DNA of 64,000 nucleotides from Balanoglossus misakiensis (Eukaryota > Hemichordata), in contig JBECUI020000047.1 of NCBI GenBank assembly GCA_040954595.2, positions 1-64,000 on the forward strand, given 5' to 3'. Positions 33,268 to 43,860 of this stretch are shown here, in pieces (the stretch's first letter is position 1; each line of letters starts with the position of its first letter). A program made the position numbers and the translations under genes. Under the pieces are notes generated by a model. The model did no database searches, was not told the origin of the DNA, and saw nothing but the letters and a program-made list of their open reading frames with translations.

Positions 33268-35904
33268 ATGAATTCATTTATCAACTCACTCACTCACTCA
33301 CTCACTCACTCACTCACTCACTCACTCACTCACTCACGCGTTAGGACATCATAGGAATACCCTAGCTGAAGCTAAAAAACCTCTTCTTTTTCCCCTCGCC
33401 TTTCTTCTTGTTGTATTTGCCTTGTTATTTTCTTGTGGTGGTTCTGGTACCACGGCCGCTCCACAGGAAGAGGCACCACCAGCCATTGATGTCCAGACAA
33501 TCGCCAAGGATGAAACCGAGCAAGGACTCGGTTCTCTGAAGCTCACCTGGGTTGCTGTCCAAGGAAAGAATGCCGAGGGAAACTTGATTGATAGTACCTA
33601 CTTGGTAGAGTATCGCCTTTCTACAGAGAGCAATTGGACAAAGTTGGAAGCCGTAGATCAGCCCACCCTTACACTCACTGGCCTGGAGGCAGGAATGGAG
33701 TATTCTATTCGCATACAAGCCATCAGCACCTTTGACGCCAACATGGTCAGTGACTGGACAGAGGCAGGGCCATTTGCTGCAAATGGAATTAGGCCCTTAG
33801 AAATCCATGATACTAGTGGAGCCATCAGCGAACTGACTCTTGCAATCGGAGAGACCCGGACGCTGAGTGTCCCAGAAAGCTTCTGGGTCAACGTAGAGGA
33901 TACCTCAGTAAGCTGGGCAAGTAGTGATAACACCACTGTAGAAGTAACAGATGGCATGGTTGAGGCAATAACAGAGGGAAGTGCCGCAATAACGGCAACA
34001 TCAGGAGCAGACCCGACCAATGCGGCATCGATAACGGTGAATGTTCCAAGTTTAAGCAATGTGGTTCTGTATGATGAGGATAGCCTTACTATTCCCTATG
34101 GAGAAAGCGATCCCCTTATCCTCACACCGAGTGATCTACTCTTACCAGGATTGTCTTTAACCTACACAAGTTCGGGCACTGTCTCGGGCATTACCGTGGG
34201 AACCGATGGAACCATAACTATTGATAACACAACATTAGTAGGCACGTATACCCTGGACATAACAGCAAGTGCGGATGGCTACACGAATACGGCAAGCCAT
34301 CAGATAGCCATAACGATCAGTCAGAGGGCAACAGAAGAGTATATGGTCTATGCAGAAGGAGATTTTATCAGAGGAAAGGCATATGCACCAGCTACAGCTG
34401 CCCACAGGGAGCTGGAGTGAGTTATGCCATGAATCCAACTCCGACTGGATGGAGCATTGACGCAACAAGTGGGACAATCTCTATAGCTTCAGATGCACCA
34501 GCTGGGGTAGAACAAACAGTTACTGTAACGGCAAGTCCAATCAATACGAACTATGCCTCTGGCAGTGTAGAATTGACTAAGTCTGTTGTCGACCCGTTTA
34601 GTGCTGGTCCCGACTCGTCGTTCTTTATAACACGATGGGAAACAACAGATGTAAATCAAACAGTGGAGATTCCCGTGGGAGGCAGAACAGCAAGCTATGA
34701 TATAGACTGGGGCGATGGAACGGCAGAAAGACTTTCCGGCACAGCAAGCCATGTCTATGCAGCTGCGGGCGAATATACGGTCAGGATAACCGATAGTTTC
34801 CAGCGAATACGGTTGCTAGATACAACAGCAGAAATAGCAGCACGCCTTAAGTCCATTGATCAGTGGGGCACAGCACAATGGATTAGTATGGGGGGGGCAT
34901 TTGCCAATGCCAGCAACATGACGATGGCAGCAACCGACATTCCTGATCTCTCAAGAGTAGCCGATATGAGTGCCATGTTTGCCTCGTACAGTGGGGCAAG
35001 TGCCTTCAATGGAGATATCGATAGCTGGGACACGTCAAATGTAACTAATATGATTGACATGTTCTATAGGGCAGTTAACTTTAATCGGGACTTAAACAAC
35101 TGGGAGACCTCCAAAGTAACGACTATGGTTCGCATGTTCTCTGGGGCAGCTAACTTTAATCGGGACTTAAACAACTGGGACACCTCCAAGGTAACGACTA
35201 TGGCTAGCATGTTTTTCGGCGCAACCGCCTTCAATGGAGATATCAGTGGCTGGGACACGTCAAATGTAACCAATATGAGAGGTATGTTCCTGAGTGCAGG
35301 CTCCTTTAATGCAGATATCAGTAACTGGAAGGTTGGCGATGTAACAGATATGGGAGGGATGTTCCAATCTGCAGTTGCTTTTAATAGGGATATCGGTGAC
35401 TGGGATACGTCAAGTGTAACAGATATGGAAGAGATGTTCCGTTCCGCAACTGCTTTTAATAGGGATATCGGTCGCTGGGATACGTCAAATGTAACCTATA
35501 CGAGAGATATGTTCCGTCACGCATGGGCCTTTAATGCAGATATCAGTAACTGGAACGTTGGCAAGGTAACCAATATGACTGACATGTTCTTTGATGCAAT
35601 CAGATTCGCTCAAGACCTTGGCCCATGGTATATTACCTTACCGCAGACCACCATCTCGGTAGACACGCAATTAACCATTGCAGCAAAGAATAACGTCCTT
35701 GCAGGACAGCTGGAAAATCCACAGTACAGTCTGCCGACCGATGCCACGATCGACAACGATAAGTTCAGCATTACCGACGGAACGACCTTGAAAGTCAATA
35801 ATGGTATTAATCCCGGCAACTATACTATAAGCATACAAACAACAAGTGCCGATTTTAGCACACCACAGAGTCCGATTGTGCAGTTTATGATAACGGTACA
35901 GTAG
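33268..35904 (+). CDS. Cassette B: phase-variable BspA-like lipoprotein (OFF), one frameshift
   Basis: ATG 33268, then (CTCA)13. Remainder 1 puts the body out of frame, and TAG is reached 15 nt after the tract. The body holds the LFSC lipoprotein signal, one FN3-like module (EQGLGSLKLTW variant), a Big_2-like module, two Ig/He_PIG-like segments ([12 protein letters not shown] variant) and the [15 protein letters not shown] linker. A PKD-like DIDWGDGT follows, then nine DUF285 repeats (about 34970-35610) and the family tail, TAG 35902-35904. A C is missing at 34401-34403 (CCC where paralogues have CCCC), so the body itself is broken in the second Ig segment. If both were restored it would make a surface lipoprotein of about 875 residues. 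Confidence 0.88.
33285..33336 (+). repeat. (CTCA)13 coding microsatellite, cassette B
   Basis: Thirteen perfect units directly after the start region; remainder 1 on division by three gives the OFF frame. Confidence 0.95.
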
Positions 35905-35915
35905 CCATTTCCGAA

Positions 35916-35949
35916 CAACAGCGGTGCCTTAGAGTTCCGCTGTTGTTTT
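35916..35949 (+). terminator. Terminator of cassette B
   Basis: CAACAGCGG (35916-35924) / CCGCTGTTG (35937-35945), then TTTT. Confidence 0.85.
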
Positions 35950-36049
35950 GACTATAGTTTTACCCCCTCCACAGCCCCCCCATTGTGGTATCAATAACTC
36001 CTGCGCAATCTATCTGATTTGATAGAAACTTTGCCCTTTGAGCATTATC

Positions 36050-36345
36050 TTTTTAAGGCTCTTGGGCTGATAGGGGACTCTGTCTCGGGTTACAAAGATG
36101 TGGCTGCTCTGCTTGCTTATAGCCAAAGCAGCCAAACGGGCAGCTATGCCACCGGGAGTTGGGTAGTTTACAAGGTACCATAACCAACAGCTACCGCTAC
36201 GACAAGCAGACCCCCCCTGACAACATCACCCCCAAGACCTCTGGCAGCGCCGTAGTTCTGAAGCAACTCACCCCCAACCCGGTACAACCTCTACCGAAAC
36301 TGGCAATCCAGGCTGGACCTCCGATAACTGGATCATCGCTGGCCA
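36050..36345 (+). pseudogene. GLUG-protein C-terminus remnant (spacer before cassette C)
   Basis: Same module. One frame reads TITNSYRYDKQTPPDNI and onward through KTSGSAVVLKQLTPNPV. No initiation signals. Confidence 0.55.
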
Positions 36346-36348
36346 GGT

Positions 36349-36565
36349 AAATGCCCCCCCGGCCAGCCCGACATCAATAACCTCCCCCTAGCAAGCCCCC
36401 CAGGCCCCCCACTCCTGGCAGCCCCCCAAGGCCTCCACTCTCCTGGCAAGCCCCCCACTCCCGGCAGTCCCCCCCCCAAGGCCCCCCACTTCTGGCGGGC
36501 CCTGGGAGGCTTCCGCAAAAAGATAAATATGTCCCACCTCACCCTCACAGACTGCCCCCCCCACT
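36349..36565 (+). repeat. C-rich minisatellite before cassette C
   Basis: Short version (about 215 bp) with CACTCCTGGCAGCCCCC and CACTCCCGGCAGTCCCC units and the GCAAAAAGATAAATATG block; G-runs on the opposite strand. Confidence 0.85.
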
Positions 36566-36690
36566 CCAAACCAATAAAACAGAAAATAATCTTAAAAAAC
36601 TTGGTTATTCCTCTAAAACGTAATAAGCTTTTATACCGTAGTGTCTTTATAGCTGCTTAATCAAAAAGTCTTGTACTTATAAGAAAAGAC

Positions 36691-36748
36691 TTGACAAAAA
36701 GTGTCACTACGAATAGGATAGACCAAACAAAACCAAATTTTTAAGGAG
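36691..36748 (+). promoter_or_regulatory. Promoter and RBS of cassette C
   Basis: TTGACA (36691-36696), 17-nt spacer, TAGGAT (36714-36719), AAGGAG (36743-36748), ATG 36758. Confidence 0.8.
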
Positions 36749-36757
36749 ATCCAGCAT

Positions 36758-39387
36758 ATGAATTCATTTATCAACTCACTCACTCACTCACTCACTCACT
36801 CACTCACTCACTCACTCACGCGTTAGGACATCATAGGAATACCCTAGCTGAAGCTAAAAAACCTCTTCTTTTTCCCCTCGCCTTTCTTCTTGTTGTATTT
36901 GCCTTGTTATTTTCTTGTGGTGGTTCTGGTACCACGGCCGCTCCACAGGAAGAGGCACCACCAGCCATTGATGTCCAGACAATCGCCAAGGATGAAACCG
37001 AGCAAGGACTCGGTTCTCTGAAGCTCACCTGGGTTGCTGTCCAAGGAAAGAATGCCGAGGGAAACTTGATTGATAGTACCTACATGGTAGAGTATCGCCT
37101 TTCTACAGAGAGCAATTGGACAAAGTTGGAAGCCGTAGCTCAGCCCACCCTTACCCTCACTGGCCTGGAGGCAGGGGGAGTACTACATTCGCATACAAGC
37201 CATCAGCACCTTTGACGCCAACATGGTCAGTGACTGGACAGAGGCAGGGCCATTTGCTGCAAATGGAATTAGGCCCTTAGAAATCCATGATACTAGTGGA
37301 GCCATCAGCGAACTGACTCTTGCAATCGGAGAGACCCGGACGCTGAGTGTCCCAGAAAGCTTCTGGGTCAACGTAGAGGATACCTCAGTAAGCTGGGTAA
37401 GTAGTGATAACACCACTGTAGAAGTAACAGATGGCATGGTTGAGGCAATAACAGAGGGAAGTGCCGAAATAACGGCAACATCAGGAGCAGACCCGACCAA
37501 TGCGGCATCGATAACGGTGAATGTTCCAAGTTTAAGCAATGTGGTTCTGTATGATGAGGATAGCCTTACTATTCCCTATGGAGAAGCGATCCCCTTATCC
37601 TCACACCGAGTGATCTACTCTTACCAGGATTGTCTTTAACCTACACAAGTTCGGGCACTGTCTCGGGCATTACCGTGGGAACCGATGGAACCATAACTAT
37701 TGATAACACAACATTAGTAGGCACGTATACCCTGGACATAACAGCAAGTGCGGATGGCTACACGAATACGGCAAGCCATCAGATAGCCATAACGATCAGT
37801 CAGAGGGCAACAGAAGAGTATATGGTCTATGCAGAAGGAGATTTTATCAGAGGAGAGGCATATGCACCAGCTACAGCTGCCCCACAGGGAGCTGGAGTGA
37901 GTTATGCCATGAATCCAACTCCGACTGGATGGAGCATTGACGCAACAAGTGGGACAATCTCTATAGCTTCAGATGCACCAGCTGGGGTAGAACAAACAGT
38001 TACTGTAACGGCAAGTCCAATCAATACTAACTATGCCGCTGGCAGTGTAGAATTGACTAAGTCTGTTGTCGACCCGTTTAGTGCTGGTCCCGACTCGTCG
38101 TTCTTTATAACACGATGGGAAACAACAGATGTAAATCAAACAGTGGAGATTCCCGTGGGAGGCAGTACAGCAATCTATGATATAGACTGGGGTGATGGAA
38201 CGGTAGAAACACTTTCTGCCACAGCACGCCATACCTATGCAGAAGCAGGAGAATACACAGTTACAATAAGTAATAGTTTCCAGCAGATACGGCTGCTAGA
38301 TACAACAGCAGAAATAGCAGCACGCCTTAAGTCTATTGATCAGTGGGGCACAGCACAATGGATTAGTATGGGGGGGGCCTTTGCCAATGCCGGCAACATG
38401 ACGATGGCAGCAACCGACATTCCTGATCTCTCAGGAGTAGCCGATATGAGTTACATGTTTGCCTTGTACAGTGGTGGGGTAAGTGCCTTCAATGGAGATA
38501 TCGATAGCTGGGACACGTCAAATGTAACTAATATGGCTCAGATGTTCTATGGGGCAACTAACTTTAATCGGGACTTAAACAACTGGGACACCTCCAAGGT
38601 AACGACTATGGCTAGCATGTTCTCTGGGGCAGCTAACTTTAATCGGGACTTAAACAACTGGGACACCTCCAAGGTAACGACTATGGCTAGCATGTTTTTC
38701 GGCGCAACCGCCTTCAATGGAGATATCAGTGGCTGGGACACGTCAAATGTAACCGATATGGCAGGTATGTTCCAGAGAGCAGGCTTCTTTAATGCAGATA
38801 TCCGTAACTGGAAGGTTGGCGAGGTAACAGATATGAGAGATATGTTCCAATCTGCAGTTGCTTTTAATAGGGATATCGGTGACTGGGATACGTCAAGTGT
38901 AACAACTATGGGAGGTATGTTCCATACCGCAGGTGTTTTTAATAGGGATATCGGTCGCTGGAATACGTCAAGTGTAACAGATATGAGAGATATGTTCCAT
39001 CACGCATGGGCCTTTAATGCAGATATCAGTAACTGGAACGTTGGCAAGGTAACCAATATGACTGACATGTTCTTTGAAGCAATCAGATTCGCTCAAGACC
39101 TTGGCCCATGGTATATTACCTTACCGCAGACCACCATCTCGGTAGACACGCAATTAACCATTGCAGCAAAGAATAACGTCCTTGCAGGACAGCTGGAAAA
39201 TCCACAGTACAGTCTGCCGACCGATGCCACGATCGACAACGATAAGTTCAGCATTACCGACGGAACGACCTTGAAAGTCAATAATGGTATTAATCCCGGC
39301 AACTATACTATAAGCATACAAACAACAAGTGCCGATTTTAGCACACCACAGAGTCCGATTGTGCAGTTTATGATAACGGTACAGTAG
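36758..39387 (+). CDS. Cassette C: phase-variable BspA-like lipoprotein (OFF), two frameshifts
   Basis: ATG 36758 then (CTCA)11, remainder 2, so the body is out of frame and translation stops at TAG 7 nt past the tract. The body has the LFSC signal, an FN3-like module, Big_2-like, Ig/He_PIG segments ([10 protein letters not shown] type), the [15 protein letters not shown] linker, a TVETLSATARHTYAEAG-type PKD segment, nine DUF285 repeats (about 38450-39090) and the tail. G5 at 37174-37178 (G4 in cassettes E and F) and a missing A near 37585 shift the frame twice. It combines the SDPL/PFSAG front found in B and D with the TVETLSAT PKD segment found in E, F and I, a sign of segment exchange. Confidence 0.87.
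36775..36818 (+). repeat. (CTCA)11 coding microsatellite, cassette C
   Basis: Eleven perfect units; remainder 2, OFF. Confidence 0.95.
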
Positions 39388-39398
39388 CCATTTCCGAA

Positions 39399-39432
39399 CA
39401 ACAGCGGTGCCTTAGAGTTCCGCTGTTGTTTT
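39399..39432 (+). terminator. Terminator of cassette C
   Basis: CAACAGCGG (39399-39407) / CCGCTGTTG (39420-39428), then TTTT. Confidence 0.85.
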
Positions 39433-39529
39433 GACTATAGTTTTACCCCCTCCACAGCCCCCCCATTGTGGTATCAATAACTCCTGCGTAATCTATCTGA
39501 TTTGATTGAAACTTTCCCTTTGGCATTAT

Positions 39530-39845
39530 CTTTTTAAGGCTCTTGGGCTGATAGGGGACTCTGTCTCGGGTTACAAAGATGTGGCCGCTCTGCTTGCCTA
39601 TAGCCAAAGCAGCCAAACGGATAGCTATACCACCGGGATTGTCTCTGGGGGGGGAGTAGTTTACAAGGTACCATAACCAACAGCTACCGCTACGACAAGC
39701 AGACCCCCCCCTGACAACACTCCCCCCAAGACCTCTGGCAGCGCCGTAATTCTGAAGCAACTAAACCCCAACCCGGTACACCTCCACCGAAACTGGCAAT
39801 CCAGGCTGGACCGCCGATAACTGGATCATCGCTGGCCAGGTAAAT
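39530..39845 (+). pseudogene. GLUG-protein C-terminus remnant (spacer before cassette D)
   Basis: Same fossil module, with a G8 run near 39649 where the SGGG codons fall; ends in the TGNPGWT region. Confidence 0.55.
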
Positions 39846-39846
39846 G

Positions 39847-40165
39847 CCCCCCCGGCCAGCCCGACATCAATAACCTCCCCCTGGCAAGCCCCCAAGGCTC
39901 CCACTCTTGGCAGCCCCCCCCACTCCTGGCAGCCCCCCCCAAGGCTCCCCATTCCTGGCAAGCCCCCCACTCCCGGCAGCCCCCCACTCCTGGCGGGCCC
40001 TGGGAGGCTTCCCGAAAAAGATAAATATGTCCCACCTCACCCCCCCCAGACTGGCCCCCCCCCACTCCCGCAGCCCCCAAGGCCCCCACTCCTGGCGGGC
40101 CTTGGGGGCTGCCGCAAAAAGATCAATATGTCCCACCTCACCCCCCCAGACCGGACCACCCCCAC
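39847..40165 (+). repeat. C-rich minisatellite before cassette D
   Basis: CACTCCTGGCAGCCCCC-type units with two copies of the AAAAAGAT(A/C)AATATGTCCC block (about 40016 and 40117). The complementary strand is G-run rich. Confidence 0.85.
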
Positions 40166-40291
40166 TCCAAACCAATAAAACAGAAAATAATCTTAAAAAA
40201 CTTGGTTATTCCTTTAAAACGTAATAAGCTTTTATACCGTAGTGTCCTTATAGCTGCTTAATCAAAAAATCTTCTACTTATAAGAAAAGAC

Positions 40292-40349
40292 TTGACAAAA
40301 AGTGTCACTACGAATAGGATAGACCAAACAAAACCAAATTTTTAAGGAG
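40292..40349 (+). promoter_or_regulatory. Promoter and RBS of cassette D
   Basis: TTGACA (40292-40297), 17-nt spacer, TAGGAT (40315-40320), AAGGAG (40344-40349), ATG 40359. Confidence 0.8.
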
Positions 40350-40358
40350 ATCCAGTCT

Positions 40359-42991
40359 ATGAATTCATTTATCAACTCACTCACTCACTCACTCACTCAC
40401 TCACTCACTCACTCACTCACTCACTCACTCACGCGTTAGGACATCATAGGAATACCCTAGCTAAAGCTAAAAAACCTCTTCTCTTTCCCCTTACCTTTCT
40501 TCTTGTTGTATTTGCGTTGTTATTTTCTTGTGATGGCACGGCCGCTCCAAAGGAAGAGGCACCACCAGCCATTGATGTCCAAACAATCGCCAAGGATGAA
40601 ACCGAGAAAGAAATCGGTTCTCTGAAGCTCACCTGGGTTGCTGTCCAGGGAAAGAATGCCGAGGGAAACTTGGTTGATAGTACCTACATGGTAGAGTATC
40701 GCCTTTCTACAGAGAGCAATTGGACAAAGTTGGAAGCCGTAGATCAGCCCACCCTTACACTCACTGGCCTGGAGGCAGGAATGGAGTATTCTATTCGCAT
40801 ACAAGCCATCAGCACCTTTGACGCCAACATGGTCAGTGACTGGACAGAGGCAGGGCCATTTGCGGCAAATGGAATTAGGCCCTTAGAAATCCATGATACT
40901 AGTGGAGCCATCAGCGAACTGACTCTTGCAATCGGAGAGACCCGGACGCTGAGTGTCCCGGGAAGCCTCTGGGTCAACGTAGAGGATACCTCAGTAAGCT
41001 GGGCAAGTAGTGATAACACCACTGTAGAAGTAACAGATGGCATGGTTGAGGCAATAACAGAGGGAAGTGCCGAAATAACGGCAACATCAGGAGCAGACCC
41101 GACCAATGCGGCATCAATAACGGTGAATGTTCCAAGCTTAAGTGATGTGGTTCTGTATGATGAGGATAGCCTTACTATTCCCTATGGAGAAAGCGATCCC
41201 CTTATCCTCACACCGAGTGATCTACTCTTACCAGGATTGTCTTTAACCTACACAAGTTCGGGCACTGTCTCGGGCATTACCGTGGGAACCGATGGAACCA
41301 TAACTATTGATAACACAACATTAGTAGGCACGTATACCCTGGACATAACAGCAAGTGCGGATGGCTACACGAATACGGCAAGCCATCAGATAGCCATAAC
41401 GATCAGTCAGAGGGCAACAGAAGAGTATATGGTCTATGCAGAAGGAGATTTTATCAGAGGAAAGGCATATGCACCAGCTACAGCTGCCCCACAGGGAGCT
41501 GGAGTGAGTTATGCCATGAATCCAACTCCGACTGGATGGAGCATTGACGCAACAAGTGGGACAATCTCTATAGCTTCAGATGCACCAGCTGGGGTAGAAC
41601 AAACAGTTACTGTAACGGCAAGTCCAATCAATACGAACTATGCCTCTGGCAGTGTAGAATTGACTAAGTCTGTTGTCGACCCGTTTAGTGCTGGTCCCGA
41701 CTCGTCGTTCTTTATAACACGATGGGAAACAACAGATGTAAATCAAACAGTGGAGATTCCCGTGGGAGGCAGTACAGCAATCTATGATATAGACTGGGGC
41801 GATGGAACGGCAGAAAGACTTTCCGGCACAGCAAGCCATGTCTATACAGCTGCGGGCGAATATACGGTCAGGATAACCGATAGTTTCCAGCGGATACGGT
41901 TGCTAGATACAACAGTAGAAATAGCAGCACGCCTTAAGTCCATTGATCAGTGGGGCACAGCACAATGGATTAGTATGGGGGGGGCATTTGCCAATGCCAG
42001 CAACATGACGATGGCAGCAACCGACATTCCTGATCTCTCAGGAGTAGCCGATATGAGTGCCATGTTTGCCTCGTACAGTGGGGCAAGTGCCTTCAATGGA
42101 GATATCGATAGCTGGGACACGTCAAATGTAACTAATATGATTGACATGTTCTATGGGGCAGCTAACTTTAATCGGGACTTAAACAACTGGGAGACCTCCA
42201 AGGTAACGACTATGGCTCGCATGTTTTCCGGAGCAAGCGCCTTCAATGGGAATATCAAAGACTGGAATACGTTAAGTGTAACGAATATGGCTTACATGTT
42301 TAACTATGCAGTCAATTTCAATGGAGATATCAGTGGCTGGGACACGTCAAATGTAACCGATATGGCAGGTATGTTCCAGCGAGCAGGCTCCTTTAATGCA
42401 GATATCAGTAACTGGAAGGTTGGCGAGGTAACAGATATGAGAGAGATGTTCCAATCTGCAGTTGCTTTTAATAGGGATATCGGTGACTGGGATACGTCAA
42501 GTGTAACAAATATGAGAAATATGTTCCGTTCCGCAGGTGTTTTTAATAGGGATATCGGTCGCTGGAATACGTCAAGTGTAACAGATATGAGAGATATGTT
42601 CCATCACGCAGGTAGCTTTAATGCAGATATCAGTAACTGGAACATCACCAAGGTAACCAAGATGACTGACATGTTCGTTGAGGCAAGGAGATTCGCTCAA
42701 AACCTTGGACCATGGTATATTACCTTACCGCAGACCACCATCTCGATAGACACGCCATTAACCATTGCAGCACAGAATAGCATCCTTGCAGGACAGCTGG
42801 AAAATCCGCAGTACAGTCTTCCGACCGATGCCACGCTCGACAACGATAAGTTCAGCATTACCGACGGAACGACCTTGAAAGTCAATAATGGTACTGATCC
42901 CGGCAACTATACTATAAGCATACAAACAACAAGTGCCGATTTTAGTACACCACTCGACCCAATTGTGCAGTTTATGATAACGGTACAGTAG
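40359..42991 (+). CDS. Cassette D: phase-variable BspA-like lipoprotein, body intact, OFF
   Basis: Best example of an intact but silenced cassette. ATG 40359, (CTCA)14, remainder 2; translation would end at TAG just after the tract. From 40517 to 42991 the body is one open frame of 824 codons, but its only internal start there is a TTG inside the hydrophobic core, so the ATG is needed for export. Modules: FN3-like about 40560-40880; Big_2-like to 41140; Ig/He_PIG-like about 41150-41690; PKD-like DIDWGDGT near 41795; linker IDQWGTAQW near 41945; nine DUF285 repeats about 42050-42710; tail to TAG. Adding one CTCA, or losing two, would restore the frame. Nucleotides 42163-42565 are identical to 45643-46045 in cassette E. 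Confidence 0.92.
40376..40431 (+). repeat. (CTCA)14 coding microsatellite, cassette D
   Basis: Fourteen perfect units; remainder 2, OFF. Confidence 0.95.
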
Positions 42992-43003
42992 CCATTTCCG
43001 AAC

Positions 43004-43037
43004 AACAGCGGGGCTTTAGTGCTCCGCTGTTTTTTTG
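43004..43037 (+). terminator. Terminator of cassette D
   Basis: AACAGCGG (43004-43011) / CCGCTGTT (43024-43031) followed by a clean T-run. Confidence 0.88.
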
Positions 43038-43134
43038 ACTATAGTTTTACCCCCTCCACAGCCCCCCCATTGTGGTATCAATAACTCCTGCGTAATCTAT
43101 CTGATTTGATTGAAACTTTCCCTTTGGCATTATC

Positions 43135-43445
43135 TTTTTAAGGCTCTTGGGCTGATAGGGGACTCTGTCTCGGGTTACAAAGATGTGGCCGCTCTGCTTG
43201 CCTATAGCCAAAGCAGCCAAACGGACAGCTATACCACCGGGATTGTCTCTGGGGGGGGAGTAGTTTACAAGGTACCATAACCAACAGCTACCGCTACGAC
43301 AAGCAGTTCATCCCCTGACAACATCACCCCCAAGACCTCTGGCAGCGCCGTAATTCTGAAGCAATTAAAACCCAACCCGGTACAACCTCTACCGAAACTG
43401 GCAATCCAGGCTGGACCTCCGATAACTGGATCATCGCTGGCCCGG
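43135..43445 (+). pseudogene. GLUG-protein C-terminus remnant (spacer before cassette E)
   Basis: Same module, ending TGNPGWTSDNWIIAG; broken frame, no start. Confidence 0.55.
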
Positions 43446-43448
43446 TAA

Positions 43449-43668
43449 ACGCCCCCCCGGCCAGCCCGACATCAATAACCTCCCCCTAGCAAGCCCCCCA
43501 GGCCCCCCACTCCTGGCAGCCCCCCAAGGCCTCCACTCTCCTGGCAAGCCCCCCACTCCCGGCAGTCCCCCCCCCAAGGCCCCCCACTTCTGGCGGGCCT
43601 TGGGGGGCTTCCGCAAAAAGATCAATATGTCCCACCTCACCCCCCCCCAGACCGGCCCCCCCCACTCC
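43449..43668 (+). repeat. C-rich minisatellite before cassette E
   Basis: About 220 bp, nearly the same layout as the one before cassette C, so the two spacers share recent ancestry. Confidence 0.85.
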
Positions 43669-43792
43669 AAACCAATAAAACAGAAAATAATCTTAAAAAA
43701 AATCGGTTATTCCTCTAAAACGTAATAAGCTTTTATACAGTAGTGTCCTTATAGCTTCTTAATCAAAAAGTCTTGTACTTATAAGAAAAGAC

Positions 43793-43851
43793 TTGACAAA
43801 AAAGTGTCACTACGAATAGGATAGACCAAACAAAACCAAATTTTTAAGGAG
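43793..43851 (+). promoter_or_regulatory. Promoter and RBS of cassette E (18-nt spacer)
   Basis: TTGACA (43793-43798), spacer 18 nt because the A-run is A6, TAGGAT (43817-43822), AAGGAG (43846-43851), ATG 43861. Confidence 0.78.
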
Positions 43852-43860
43852 ATCCAGCCT

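Noticed and set aside
40517-42991. TTG at 40517 (and the matching TTGs in other cassettes) as the true start
   Set aside because: It lies inside the hydrophobic signal segment, has no RBS, and cassette G shows an upstream ATG with promoter and RBS in frame.
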